The notes beneath the pieces are model-generated. The model saw only the letters and a program-made list of their open reading frames with translations, did not search any database and had not been told where the DNA came from. Of a stretch of 30,000 bases of DNA, positions 10,583 to 22,169 are shown piece by piece (the first letter of the stretch is position 1; every line of letters starts with the position of its first letter). Origin of the DNA: Halisarca cf. caerulea. Taxonomy: Eukaryota; Porifera; Demospongiae; Chondrillida; Halisarcidae. The translations under genes and the position numbers were made by a program. The stretch spans positions 6,942,479-6,972,478 of the forward strand of contig CAUJGJ010000313.1 in assembly GCA_963170055.1 (NCBI GenBank), written 5' to 3'.

Positions 10583-11006
10583 AGTACATCTTGATGCCCC
10601 CCTCCCCCACAACAGGTACATGTATTGAGAGATTGTCCTCAGGTGTCATTGCTGGTGTTGTGATAGGGTCAGTAGTAGTGAGTGTAATGATATTCATAGC
10701 TGGTTGTGGAGCAGGAGTGATAGCAATACTTGTTTACCAGAAGACATTCAAACGGACAACAAGTATGTATTCCTGTTTATCAACAAGTATGTACTCCTGT
10801 TTGTCAACAAGTGTTTATACACTTGTTGCATCTCCTCCTTATTAATTACAGAATGCCCTGATTCTAAAGAAAACAAGGTGACCTCTTCCACTCCAGGTTA
10901 CATGAATGTAGAACTGGAGGATAAAATTGTACCAATGACAGACAACCCAAGTTATGAACATGTTCAGAGAACTCAACTCACAAAACCTCTTTATGGGAAC
11001 TTGTAG
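8358..11006 (+). CDS. G3: intact Ig-FN3 type I receptor with tyrosine tail (352 aa)
   Basis: Exons: signal peptide 8358-8442 (MLLRRSQRES, then VLFTCLFSLF), Ig-like 8930-9268, FN3 9354-9647, Pro/Thr stalk 10160-10198, membrane 10616-10762, tail 10852-11006. Total 1059 bp, all phase 1. The Ig exon has QCFGSRVTLLC, an INWDEDG tryptophan, NST glycosylation and a doubled ITCTCF cysteine (G4 has ITSTCF). FN3 has YILTW and the LPPGEYSVSIQ strand. The FN3 acceptor is placed at CTAG (9352-9353) rather than the CAG five bases earlier, because only this keeps the frame. The FN3 donor runs straight into a long GT tract and the membrane acceptor follows a long CA tract. The tail has YMNV, NPSYEHV and YGNL. 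A signalling surface receptor is inferred. Confidence 0.8.
9656..9898. repeat. (GT)n microsatellite after G3 FN3 exon
   Basis: About 240 bp of TG with two copies of an interrupting block (TTTGTGT..., TGTGCGTGCACGTG). It starts nine bases into the intron. Alternating purine-pyrimidine sequence is Z-DNA prone. Confidence 0.95.
10298..10582. repeat. (CA)n microsatellite before G3 membrane exon
   Basis: About 280 bp of CA with brief interruptions, in the intron between the stalk and membrane exons. It is the reverse complement of the GT tract at 9656-9898. Confidence 0.95.
10763..10812 (+). repeat. 24-bp donor-bearing repeats, G3 intron 5
   Basis: Two copies plus a third donor-like start, homologous to the G1 and G2 repeats. 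The intron is closed by an in-frame TAA just before the tail acceptor. Confidence 0.8.
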
Positions 11007-11774
11007 TCCATTGTTGTCTGTATTTAGTGATATCATTCAATGTAACATGTTATGACTTTGTTGGATTTCTAATAGAAAATGAATTTCATTTCCAATTGAA
11101 CTGTTTTTCCACAACAAGTAAATATGTTTCTATTAGTTACTGTGGGAACAGTTCTTGTTTGTGCATCAGCTGCACATGCCTTACATATCCGACGTCGCCT
11201 GCCCTGCACAGCCCAGCTCCAGCAGAATGGACTTCTTTCATACTTTGATGCTAACTTGAGCATCCAGCAACAAGCAATTAAGCTGCACATTCATTTTTTC
11301 CACTATAGCATTGTACTGTTCATTCTATGTATTGATCTCTCTTCAACCTATACAGTACCAGCTGTACGTAGTCTGCTAAATTTGGTGTTTTATGATTCCA
11401 TGCCACTGAGCTACATTGTCTGCACACATGCCAACTTTTGTACACAGCCTCTTTGCTAGTGCTGCGTATTGGACCTCTGGGTCCTAAGCGACCATGAAAT
11501 GGTTGCAGGATTGATATATGCATGTCGTGACCGTTTAATTCGAGTAGTCTAACTACAGTTATAAACTAATCCAATGGAGCTTTGGTGGGTAACAGTCAAG
11601 GGATTTTCCCTTTGATAAACATGGCGGCCGTCAATCCCTCGCAGTACTAGTCATGCTAACTAATACTGCAGTTACGCTTGTACGGGTTTACTCGGGTAAT
11701 GGAACAGATCAAATAATAGATTTTAACCATTCCAGTTTTAGTGTTCCACCTTTCCCGCGGTCCCAGTACGCGCC
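11007..11774. promoter_or_regulatory. G3 3' flank and G4 promoter region
   Basis: AACATGGCGGCCGTCAA at 11618-11634 contains a YY1-type core, 157 bases before the G4 ATG; the same 157-base spacing occurs before G6. Closer to the ATG, ACGGGTTTACT, CCATTCCAG and a C-rich block are shared with G3. The open frames in 11069-11523 are not conserved in the other copies and I do not call a gene there. Confidence 0.5.
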
Positions 11775-12902
11775 ATGTTGTTAAGGAGATTTCAAAGAGA
11801 CGGTTGGAATTGTGTACTATTTACCTGCTTATTTTCGCTGTTTGAATCTCCAGTTACAGGTGAGTTTCACCCGTGCACTCTGATAGTATCTTCATTTCGT
11901 ACTCTCATTTCCTCTAGTAACATCCAATAGATAGACGGACAGGCCCCTATACTGGGCAGTTGACCAGACGAGTAGATACTAGTGCAATCACTATAGTCTG
12001 TTGGAGGTCCTGTAGCGGTACAATGTCATATGATACATGACAAATATGACAGACATAAACACAGATGGACATCATCAGACTGGTAGTCAGAGTCCCTCCT
12101 GCCCATACTTGTACATGTAGTGGATGTGATGTGGGTCTTGTCAGTAGTGAGAGCTGATCAGAAGTACTACATGAGTATGTGTGTTGATCTGGGGGTTAGT
12201 CTCATCTGTAGTGGATGTAGCACTGCCCATGGATGGTATTACATGCAGAAATTCCTTCCATATATGTACTAGGGTGCATGGGTAATGATATATGCAGAAA
12301 TTTCCTCTGTGTTGGGACTAGGGTATATAGGAGATAAAATTCTGTATAACAAAGTTAATACAATGTCCATGGAGTAGTTCTCCTGCAATAGCAGTAGTGC
12401 ATCCATCTATCATTATAGATTTTAGTAACTCTCTGTTTCAGCTCAACAAGATGTGGTCCTCACTATGATGTCTGATAATCAGTGCTTCAGTAGTAGAGTG
12501 ACCATTCTCTGCACACATCCTGATCCTTTTGCTGATGCTGTCAAGTACATCCCTCAACTGATCACCTGGGCTGTGGACGGTACAGTTATTGACTTCAGTG
12601 ACCCATCCAGTGCAAGGTTCATTCCCACCAGGTGGAATAGTACAGCTTCAACTCTGTCATTTACTGTCACTGAAGAAGACCACAGAGATAGAGTGATCAC
12701 ATCTACCTGCTTTCTTGTCCTCAACAATGCTAACCGTGATCGTGAGGAGAGTAATGTTGTAACCATTGATGCCCTAGGTGAGTAAGTACTACACCGACAG
12801 TATCATGTACTGTACATTGAATGAAGTGAAGTTCTAACTTATCCTCAACAAAACTGACTGTGGTAGTGATGAGAATAGTACTGTAAAAGTGGACCTGCAC
12901 AT

Positions 12903-12951
<49 letters not shown>

Positions 12952-12994
12952 TGTGTTTGAGTGTGTGTGAGTGTGTGTGTGTGTGTGTGAGTGT

Positions 12995-13041
<47 letters not shown>

Positions 13042-13076
13042 TGTGTGTGAGTGTGTGTGAGTGTGTGTGTGAGTGT

Positions 13077-13149
<73 letters not shown>

Positions 13150-13586
13150 TGAGGGAACACCTGTTAGGTGTGTACTGCATTACTGTGTATAGATCTGGTC
13201 TATAGCTGTACAGGCACAAAGTATACTATAAAGTCAATACATGTACACAGAAGACCTGGTTGATATGAACATTATTGGTTTGTATCTGCAGAGACCACAA
13301 CACCACCCACCATAACATCACTACCCACCAACACCTCTGATGTACTGAGGTGGACTCACACTCCAAACATGTGTTCAGACTACTCCTACAGATATGTCCT
13401 CACCTGGTCCAGGACTGACACAGCCAACAACCCAACCAGTGGGAGTGATACTGTGACCACACAAGAATATGACTTCAGTAGTTTACCTCGAGGGAAGTAT
13501 ACTGTGACCATCACAGCCCAGAGGGCTGACTACCCCTTTGTTGTGAGTGAGCAGGTCAGCATGTCTATCAGTTTGACAGGTGAGTT

Positions 13587-13655
<69 letters not shown>

Positions 13656-16600
13656 ATGCATATGCCTTCATGTGTGTATGTGCAGTGCTGTGCTCATGCA
13701 AGACCCCATGCACCATACCTCACTACTCTTATTCCTGACCAAAAGCAGGTAATGCATAATTATACTATCTAAATGGTGTTTGCCTCTATAGTTTGATCTG
13801 TAAACAATCTCATGCATTGTTAAATAATATTGTATACCTAACGGTTACATATGCATGTATATCATCTATGTCCATATTCACTCTGATATGGTACCTGTTG
13901 GTTTGCTGCACTTAAATTATTTATATGATATGATATATGTATGTAACTGTGGTATTGAATGTGGTGTACATCTCCATTAATTCTGTCTCCAGCCCCGTCC
14001 CCTACAGATGCCACACCCTTAGCCACACCCACCTCCCCTCAAGGTATGTATGGACTGGTATGTATCCCTTCACTGACTAAACCTATGGAGTCTTGTACTG
14101 TGTACATTGTGGATGGTGTACTAAACCTATGGAGTCTTGTACTGTGTACATTGTGGATGGTGTACTAAACCTATGGAGTCTTGTACTGTGTACATTGTGG
14201 ATGGTGTACTAAACCTATGGAGTCTTGTACTGTGTACATTGTGGATGGTGTACTAAACCTATGGAGTTTGCTCTATAGGGAAAGTGTGATCTGCTCAGTA
14301 CATCACAGTTAACTTCCTGTCACATGACTTTATATGAATAGTCACATGACTGTACATGCATTGTCATATTCATAGCCAGAACCAGTAGAAGTTTGAAAGC
14401 TATGCACTTGCAAATGCAGTGCTCCTCAAGTTTATTTCCATTGCTGCAACCAAGAGTTAACTAGACCTCCAAATGCCTATTAATGACTTCAATTTTAATT
14501 TCACAGTCAATCTCATTTTGCTTGGGCTGTTGTGTGTATTATCCACTTCATTGATACATGAAGTTTACTGTACAATGCATTCTGCAAGCTACTGTATGTA
14601 TGTTATACTACTGTTCGGCCTTGTTGTGCTCTTACTCTACAGTTGATGCTCAGCTCACCATCTCCACCTCCTCCTCCTCTACTCCATGTTATGGAGATGT
14701 AGTGACTCTAGTGTGTCACCATCCTGAGCTGGCTACCAACACACAAACACAGAAGTACTTCAGTACTACAGTATCATGGAGAGAGGATGGTGTGGTGATT
14801 ACACCTTCCAATGGTATCTACAGTAAGGTAGATACAGCAGAAGACCTTATGAATACTACTCTCAACATCACCATCACAGAGGACCACTTCAGGAACAAGT
14901 CATTTGGCTATTCCTGTTCACTGGTATTAGCTGATGAGACTGGTGAAGCTTCTGATTCTGAGAAAAGTGCAGACATCACTGTTGACCCTATTGGTTAGTG
15001 GATGTTTCGTTGAAAAAGTACATTTACATTTGTGTTTGCATTATGCTTGAGGTTTGCTTGTCCTATATACATGTTGTGAAAATGTGCTCCATCACATGTG
15101 TTCATCGCCTCTCTGTGTAAAGATATAAGCCAGGAGGAGCAAGTTTTAAAAAGTAGTAGGGCCTGTAAATACTGATAACTTTGTCACAATAATAACTTGC
15201 AGCTATATAATACAGTACATACACAGTACATACATACACATACATCTACTGTACGTACATACATCTTCCATACATGCACACATCTTATGTACATTGTACG
15301 TATCTTCCATACATGGTACATACATCTTCCATTGTACCTCTGATGATAGTGAAGGCTTTATTATTTTTAATTGGAGTTTGGAAAGGAAAGTGGTATTGCA
15401 TTTACCCTACCATGCACCCACTGATTCAACCAATTCATGCATTCTCACTGCAGATCTGACCCCACCTCCCCTCACATCCATTGACTCACTTGCCTCTACC
15501 ATCACTCTTGAATGGAGTGACCAACCCTGTACTGTGAGGTACAGTGTATCCTGGATGTACACCAATGATGATGGTACTACTACTACTGATAGTGGAGTTA
15601 CAGAGTTGACCAACTACGTCATCCCAACCAGTGTAGGAGGAGTGTATACTGTGTCAGTAGAAGCTGTTGATGGTGTGGGTATTGTTGGACCATCAACTAC
15701 TGAAGAAGTGAGATCAAGTGAGTGCTAACTCCACACTCTGTATCTGATGGTGTTGAAATGCTCAATCCTTCTCTCTTCAGCCTACCCTCAACCCACTGAT
15801 GATGGCAGTCCTCCTTGTAAAGACAGGTCTCTTGTTCTGAGATGTCAGGAGAGTGGACTACATGATGATAGAAGGTCACAGTTCATCTGGATGGACAGCA
15901 GTGGTCCACTCACTAGCTCTGATCAGTACACCATCAATGGTCCTCTGTTGACAGTAACCAATGCTAGTGCTGTCAGTGACAACACTATCCGATGTAGTGA
16001 AGTACTGACAAATGGACTAACAGTGACAGGAGCTGTGTACAGAGTGGAACCACTCAGTGAGCACCTACACTGAGGAGGACATTTTCATTTTCTTGTACAC
16101 TAAGACACCCTTGTCTCATGATTATTAGTAGTACCGTTTACTAGTTCTCCTGTGGCATAGTAACTGTTCAAAACAGTTACACATTTTGAGGACAATTAAC
16201 GGTATATAAGGACACAAATGTATTAGTTGTGTAATTGTATCCAAACAGTTTATTACTTGTGTTGTGTTTACAGTGGGTGTTTCCCCTTTCTTTTATACTG
16301 CATATCACACAGATCAGCCAGGTCCTCCTATAGTAACCATAGCAACCACAGATTCCAGTATCACTTTAACATGGAACACTACACTGGTCTGTTTCGAGTC
16401 TGAAATCTTTAACTTTGTTGTAAATTGGAGTGAGATTGGAAGTGGAATCAGTTCCTCCACCACTGTATTATCTCCTCCATACACCATCAGTGGACTACAA
16501 CCTGGTACCTCTTATGAGGTCAGTGTATATGGAGTGAGTGGATCAGGAGTGGTCAGTGAACAGAGAATGCTCACTGTGACAACAGGTGAGGAGGTTCTGC

Positions 16601-18244
16601 AGGGAAGGCTGATGTGTGTCTTGAGTGGTTGGTTTGAAGTCACCTGATATTCTGATCCTTGTGACATCTCCAGTCCCCCATTTGCAAACTATAATCTTAT
16701 TGTATACATGTGATAGTATAGACGAGCAAACATGTAAGAAGGTCTCATGCTGTACACTATCCCTACCCAACATCATCCATACATGCTGCACACTATCCCT
16801 ACACAGCATTTCCATACATGCTGTACACTATCCCTAACCAACATCATCCATACATGCTGCACACTATCCCTACCCAACATTACCATACATGCTGTACACT
16901 ATCCCTACCCAACATTACCATACATGTAGTGTGTGAAATGTAGTGCAGTCAAACCTCATTACCATGACACTTGGTGGACTGCCCAAAAATTTAACTTTAA
17001 AAGTGTAAGCAGTGCTACATGTTATGCTTGGATTTGGAGGTGGACTTGACTACAGTGGAATCTTCAAATAAAAGAAGCTTTGGGACAGTCTTTTGTCCTT
17101 TGTGAGGAGGTTGTCCTCTTTTTAATTGGGAGGTCCAAAATGAATTGGGACTATTATGCAGAAAATATCTGTGAACTCCAGCTGTATCCATTCTTGAAAA
17201 ATGTTCTTATTTCAGAGCGTCCACTACCAGAGATTCGACTGTACAGTAGTATTCAGTGCTATAAGCTATTTATGTGAGTAACATCAACTTTCATGCTATA
17301 TAATCCCTTATTATTTCTTCGTCTCCACTGTCTTCACATGGATTATACTACCCTCCACATGTTTACAGATATACCAGGACTTGGAGCCACGGATGCTGCC
17401 ACTGGCACATGCTCAGGACTGTCAGCAGCTCTCATTGCAGGCATTGTGATAGCTTCAGTGGTTGCCTGTTTGCTAACATTCTTAGCAGTTTTGGGAGCTG
17501 GAGCGATAGCACATTCTCTTTACAAGAAGAAATCCACTCACACGTCAGGTGAGTGGTTGTGTACATGTTTGTCACTAAAGTCTTAAGAGCATGTGTAGTA
17601 TGGCATATAATAGTTTGGCATAGCAGTGGTTAAAACTGCCTTTGCCTTTTACGAGGAAAAAGAGCTGATTCAATAAGTGCATGTTAGTGGGACTTTTTGA
17701 AAATTGGCCAGCCATTTCTGATAAGGTCACTAATTTTATGATTTCTAGCAGTATATATTGACTCTATAGTTGATATTTGAAAATTCAGATCAGTTTCAGC
17801 ATAGTCTAACGTTGCTGACCCTATCTTGCTTGGCCATTTTCATGGTCTGACAAAAGTCCCCAAAAATGGCTGAGCGATATTGGGTGGGCCATACCAGATT
17901 TCATCTAGTTTCAGTAGTTCCAAGGACTATAAGTTTTGTTCAGCCACATTCCAGTTTTGTTGGAATGAAAGATGGCAGTCTGCCAGCTAGTTCTGCCCCA
18001 CACAGTGCTTGCTAAACCTTTACAACACCAAATGTGCATGTGATACATGTGCTCATTAATTATCTTGCGTCTGCGTTCCTTTTGTACAGAATCATCTAAA
18101 TCTACAGAAGATAAGGTGACCTCTTCCACTCCAGGTTACATGAATGTAGAACTGGAGGATAAAAGTGTACCAATGACAGACAACCCAAGTTATGAACATG
18201 TTCAGAGAACTCAACTCACAAAACCTCTTTATGGGAACTTGTAA
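11775..18244 (+). CDS. G4: compound receptor, three Ig-FN3 pairs with tyrosine tail (752 aa)
   Basis: Exons: signal peptide 11775-11859 (MLLRRFQRDG), Ig 12442-12777, FN3 13292-13579, stalk 13993-14043, Ig 14643-14993, FN3 15454-15717, Ig 15781-16056, FN3 16313-16585 (alternative start 16274), membrane 17369-17548, tail 18090-18244. All are phase 1, total 2259 bp. The first half matches G3 up to the stalk; no membrane or tail exon follows the stalk. The second half matches G5. The third Ig shows CKDRSLVLRC, FIWMDSSG and NTIRCSE; the last FN3 is classical (ITLTWN, LQPGTSYEVSVYG). Membrane segment rich in Ala/Val/Leu, then YKKK. Tail has YMNV, NPSYEHV, YGNL. Alternatively, this is a truncated G3-like gene followed by a separate G5-like gene starting at ATG 14558, whose first residues look like a signal peptide (MKFTVQCILQATVCMLYYC). 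Confidence 0.72.
12907..13149. repeat. (GT)n microsatellite, G4 intron after first Ig
   Basis: About 240 bp of GT with periodic GTGA interruptions; no coding content. Confidence 0.95.
13590..13655. repeat. (GT)n microsatellite after first G4 FN3 exon
   Basis: Pure GT beginning about ten bases after the donor, in the same position as the longer GT tract of G3. Confidence 0.95.
14079..14270 (+). repeat. 44-bp tandem repeat after G4 stalk exon
   Basis: Four full copies and a partial one, starting AAACCTATGGAGTCTTGTAC at 14079, 14123, 14167, 14211 and 14255. G3 has one diverged copy at the same place (about 10240), so the expansion is specific to G4. Confidence 0.9.
16750..16925 (+). repeat. 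33/36-bp minisatellite, G4 intron before membrane exon
   Basis: About five copies of CACTATCCCTACCCAACAT followed by CATCCATACATGCTG or ACCATACATGCTG. A longer homologous array is found in G5. Confidence 0.9.
16946..17241. mobile_element. CAGTC-ended TIR element in G4 intron
   Basis: Left end CAGTCAAACCTC pairs imperfectly with the right end, reverse-complemented CAGTCGAATCTC; TA follows the right end. About 296 bp with no coding capacity. The G5 ortholog at 26586-26875 occupies the same place, so insertion predates that duplication. Pogo/Tigger-like by termini; moderate certainty. Confidence 0.55.
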
Positions 18245-18560
18245 ACCATCTTCGTCGCTAACTATTAGTCTAATGTTGTACTGGTACCTGCATATGTAGT
18301 TGCATCAATCACTCTCATTGGTTTGGTTGCTAAGGATGATTAAATGTGTATTTTTGTAGTACTATACTTCACTCTGCCCCAATGTTTCGATTAGTATTCT
18401 AAAGGACCACACTATTGCATGCATATACATGACGAAATGTCACTATATTACGCGTGATCCATATTCCAATCTCCGCATGCATGTTTAGCCTGCATGCTCT
18501 GCATCTACTGTACCGGGAAAGCCCCTTCTGTAAAATGGCGGCCGTCAAATCACAAACTGT
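18245..18560. promoter_or_regulatory. G4 3' flank and YY1-like promoter element
   Basis: ATTAAA at 18339-18344 is a possible polyadenylation signal for G4. CCGGGAAAGCCCCTTC (18513-18528) followed by AAAATGGCGGCCGTCAA (18532-18548) matches the G6 upstream block at 28165-28194, so this looks like receptor-family promoter sequence. Confidence 0.5.
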
Positions 18561-19044
18561 CCCACAGCGAAAATAGACCCGAAATACGGGACCCGTTTAA
18601 CTGTTATCCAGTGCCCGCGCATAACGTGGAATACGGATATTGAGCGATCCCGTTTCAGTGTATTCAACGGTATCGTGTAACCCGCATTGGCACTATAACA
18701 CACGGGAATTGCCGTGTGTTATCCCGTATAACTGCCCGTTCGTTACTTGGTACGCTTCCTGTTTCCCCGTACATACACCCGGGGAAGCTGGCCCACGTTA
18801 CCGTGCATGCGTTCGTTCGATCAGTTCACTACCCCTCGTTGTTCGTTTTAAATTTACCAACAGATGCCTTTTTGAACTCAAGAAATGATGGAAATTGCAA
18901 ATAAAGAGTTACAACAGCAAAAGAAACTTAAAAGAAAAGAGTCAGCGACAAAATAGCCAGCAGTTAGCATTTTCTTCTTGAAAGGATTTTCGGGTCTCTA
19001 TCTTCTTGTGATATTCGGGCAGGAGTAGTGAGAAGGTAAGAGTG
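18561..19044. other. CCCGT/ACGGG-rich segment
   Basis: At least eight CCCGT or ACGGG motifs occur in about 220 bp (18590-18800), including a palindrome ACGGGACCCGT. The remainder, rich in AAG/GAA, holds a 23-codon open stretch (MMEIANKELQQQKKLKRKES) of unknown significance. Confidence 0.4.
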
Positions 19045-19137
19045 ATGGCGCACACGGTTTCCGCTGTTCTGCCTCAAATGTTCCTGCCTTTATCAACTTC
19101 CCAGTGGGCTGAAGTGCTACCTGTGCAGAGGAAAACA
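19045..19137 (+). other. Candidate plus-strand exon
   Basis: ATG followed by 31 open codons (beginning MAHTVSAVLPQMFLPL) ends at ACA|GTAAGT, a strong donor. No matching downstream exon or family resemblance was found. It could be a first exon, or chance. Confidence 0.22.
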
Positions 19138-19249
19138 GTAAGTACTCAAGGATGGCTCCCTAAGAAAGGCTTTGAAAACCTTACATAAGTAGACACAAAG
19201 TATTTACATACTTCTGATCAGCTGCTGATGAACAAATGCAATTTCCTCA

Positions 19250-19318
19250 TTACTCTTCTGATGGGATAGATTTCTCTTCTATTCTTGCTCTTTCCTGGTA
19301 TTGTTCATTTGGATCAAC
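19250..19318 (-). other. Candidate minus-strand terminal exon
   Basis: After a pyrimidine-rich acceptor ending TTTGTCAAG, 22 codons (VDPNEQYQERARIEEKSIPS plus EE) end in TAA. Composition looks coding. Phase 0 fits an upstream exon ending TAC|GTAAGA at 19450. Not recognised. Confidence 0.3.
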
Positions 19319-19449
19319 CTTGACAAACAAATGTGAGAACAAAATGACGCTAAATTTTTTGTGAAATACTGTAATTCTGAAGCATTGATGCATAACACAT
19401 TTATTGGTATTTAAACTACCTGTGGTCTGTCTGTGAACTCACCTCTTAC

Positions 19450-19518
19450 GTATTTGCTGGTAAGATTTCCAAGTACGAATCCTCTTCTACCTGGTACAAT
19501 CACCTCTCGCCAAAAGAT
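19450..19518 (-). other. Candidate minus-strand internal exon
   Basis: A pyrimidine-rich acceptor (TTTCTTTTATGCATTGTGAAG) precedes an open 23-codon stretch beginning IFWREVIVPGRRGFVLGNLT. Donor either TAC|GTAAGA at 19450 (phase 0) or GAG|GTGAGT at 19443 (phase 1). The satellite next to it contains degenerate copies of this acceptor region. Function unknown. Confidence 0.3.
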
Positions 19519-20032
19519 CTTCACAATGCATAAAAGAAAGACAATATGTGAAGTACTGTAAGAACAGATCACACGCAAATTCAAAAATGTACTGAAAAGT
19601 ACTACCACATAATACAATAACTGTTGCTTCCTACTGAAAGATGGAACATCTTGACAATACATAAAGAGCAATTCAAGCAATTCACAAGGTACTTCAACAG
19701 AACACACCCAAACATGTACTAACAAGTACCACCAGATATCACAGTTGCTCCCTGCCGAAAGATGGAACATCTTGACAGGTGCATTGCCAAAAGATGGGAC
19801 ATCTTGACAATACATAAAGAGCAATTCAAGCAATTCCCAAGGTACGTACTTCAACAGAACACACCCTAACATGTACTAACAAGGACCACCAGATAACACA
19901 GTTGCTCCCTGCCGAAAGATGGAACATCTTGACAGGTGCATTGCCGAAAGATGGAACATCTTGACAATACATAAAGAGCAATACAAGCAATTCACAAGGT
20001 ACATACTTCAACAGAACACACCCAAACATGTA

Positions 20033-20663
20033 CGGTACTTTTCATAATATAGTGAATGATATTGCGCGTTCGACTGGCGGTCAACGAGACAACAGACGAC
20101 GGTCAGGCACACGATGGCCATTCGACGGTCAGCGGAAGCCACTCAACAGTCATCATTACGTAATGTTTACTTTGGTGTGAATGTAGTTAAGTTTTAGAAA
20201 ATGGCGTATTTGATCGCGCTACATTGTTCGACGAATTTTGTTTTTCAAACGCAAAGGGAAGTCTTACCACCGGATTGTAGATTTTCTGGGCGAAGAGGGC
20301 CACACTTTTACTAAGTCAGGGATATGTAGCTTTCTAAAGCGGTACGAAAAAAGAGGAAGCATCCTTAGAAAGCCAGGAACGGGTACGAAGTCCAAGAAAA
20401 AATCAAACATTCTTAAATTGGTAGATTCTCATATGGAGCAGGACGATGAAACCTCCCTGGAAGATCTTCCAAAATTATTGTAGAAAGATGTTACTTGTTA
20501 CTATTTTAATCTATATCGCTGGTCAACACGTCGATACGAAGCGGTCAACACCCTGGCGAATACCGATCAACGCCTCGACAGACAACGCTCAGACAATCGA
20601 CAGATTCCGGTCGGTCACTCGACTGACAGAGCGACATCGTTCACTTTATTAAGAAAAGTACCG
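20033..20663 (+). mobile_element. Non-autonomous Tc1/mariner-like transposon in satellite
   Basis: 631 bp flanked by TA (20031-20032, 20664-20665). Inverted ends: CGGTACTTTTCATAATATAG on the left, reverse-complemented right end CGGTACTTTTCTTAATAAAG. An 81-codon frame (20238-20483) reads like a winged-helix/HTH N-terminus of a Tc1-type transposase (YHRIVDFLGE, FLKRYEKRGSILRKPGTG) but stops before any DDE catalytic domain, so it cannot encode an active transposase. Confidence 0.8.
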
Positions 20664-21990
20664 TACTAAAAAGTACCACCAGATAACACAGTTGCTCCCT
20701 GCCGAAAGATGGAACATCTTGACAGGTGCATTGCCGAAAGATGGAACATCTTGACAATACATAAAGAGCAATTCAAGCAATTCACAAGGTACTTCAACAG
20801 AACACACCCAAACATGTACTAAAAAGTACCACCAGATAACACAGTTGCTCCCTGCCGAAAGATGGAACATCTTGACAATACATAAAGAGCAATACAAGCA
20901 ATTCACAAGGTACTTCAACAGAACACACCCAAACATGTACTAAAAAGTACCACCAGATAACACAGTTGCTCCCTGCCGAAAGATGGAACATCTTGACAAT
21001 ACATAAAGAGCGATACAAGCAATTCCCAAGGTACGTACTTCAACAGAACACACCCAAACATGTACTAAAAAGTACCACCAGATAACACAGTTGCTCCCTG
21101 CCGAAAGATGGAACATCTTGACAGGTGCATTGCCGAAAGATGGAACATCTTGACAATACATAAAGAGCAATACAAGCAATTCACAAGGTACTTCAACAGA
21201 ACACACCCAAACATGTACTAACAAGTACCACCAGATAACACAGTTGCTCCCTGCCGAAACATGGAACATCTTGACAGGTGCATTGCCGAAAGATGGAACA
21301 TCTTGACAATACATAAAGAGCAATACAAGCAATTCCCAAGGTACGTACTTCAACAGAACACACCCTAACATGTACTAACAAGGACCACCAGATAACACAG
21401 TTGCTCCCTGCCGAAAGATGGAACATCTTGACAGGTGCATTGCCGAAAGATGGAACATCTTGACAATACATAAAGAGCAATACAAGCAATTCACAAGGTA
21501 CTTCAACAGAACACACCCAAACATGTACTAACAAGTACCACCAGATAACACAGTTGCTCCCTGCCGAAAGATGGAACATCTTGACAGGTGCATTGCCGAA
21601 AGATGGAACATCTTGACAATACATAAGGAGCAATACAAGCAATTCCCAAGGTACGTACTTCAACAGAACACACCCTAACATGTACTAACAAGGATCACCA
21701 GATAACACAGTTGCTCCCTGCCGAAAGATGGAACATCTTGACAGGTGCATTGCCGAAAGATGGAACATCTTGACAATACATAAAGAGCAATACAAGCAAT
21801 TCACAAGGTACTTCAACAGAACACACCCAAACATGTACTAACAAGTACCACCAGATAACACAGTTGCTCCCTGCCGAAAGATGGAACATCTTGACAGGTG
21901 CATTGCCGAAAGATGGAACATCTTGACAATACATAAAGAGCAATACAAGCAATTCACAAGGTACTTCAACAGAACACACAGAATCATGTA

Positions 21991-22169
21991 GGGTAAGGTG
22001 GGTAACTTAGAACAGTGAAGTAAAAGTATTATGTCAGTATTAAGCTATAGGTACAATAATTGGTCAATAATGTCTCAATGAATAGGGCATTCAGCATTGG
22101 CAAGTACAGCTGGGCCACTTAACCGTGGCAAGATATTCAGGCCCTGTTCAAAGTTACCCAACTTAACCC
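21991..22169. mobile_element. Short TIR element (MITE) in satellite
   Basis: 179 bp between TA dinucleotides (21989-21990, 22170-22171). Left end GGGTAAGGTGGGTAACTTAG; reverse-complemented right end GGGTTAAGTTGGGTAACTTT. No coding capacity. Confidence 0.8.

Noticed and set aside
11124..11523. Open frames between G3 and G4 as an extra gene
   Set aside because: They lack recognisable domains, are not conserved at the equivalent position after G2, and overlap promoter-like sequence.
19411..21979. Minus-strand open frames with a repeated MYCQDVPSFG-type peptide
   Set aside because: They follow the satellite period and change frame between long and short units, as expected for non-coding tandem repeats.
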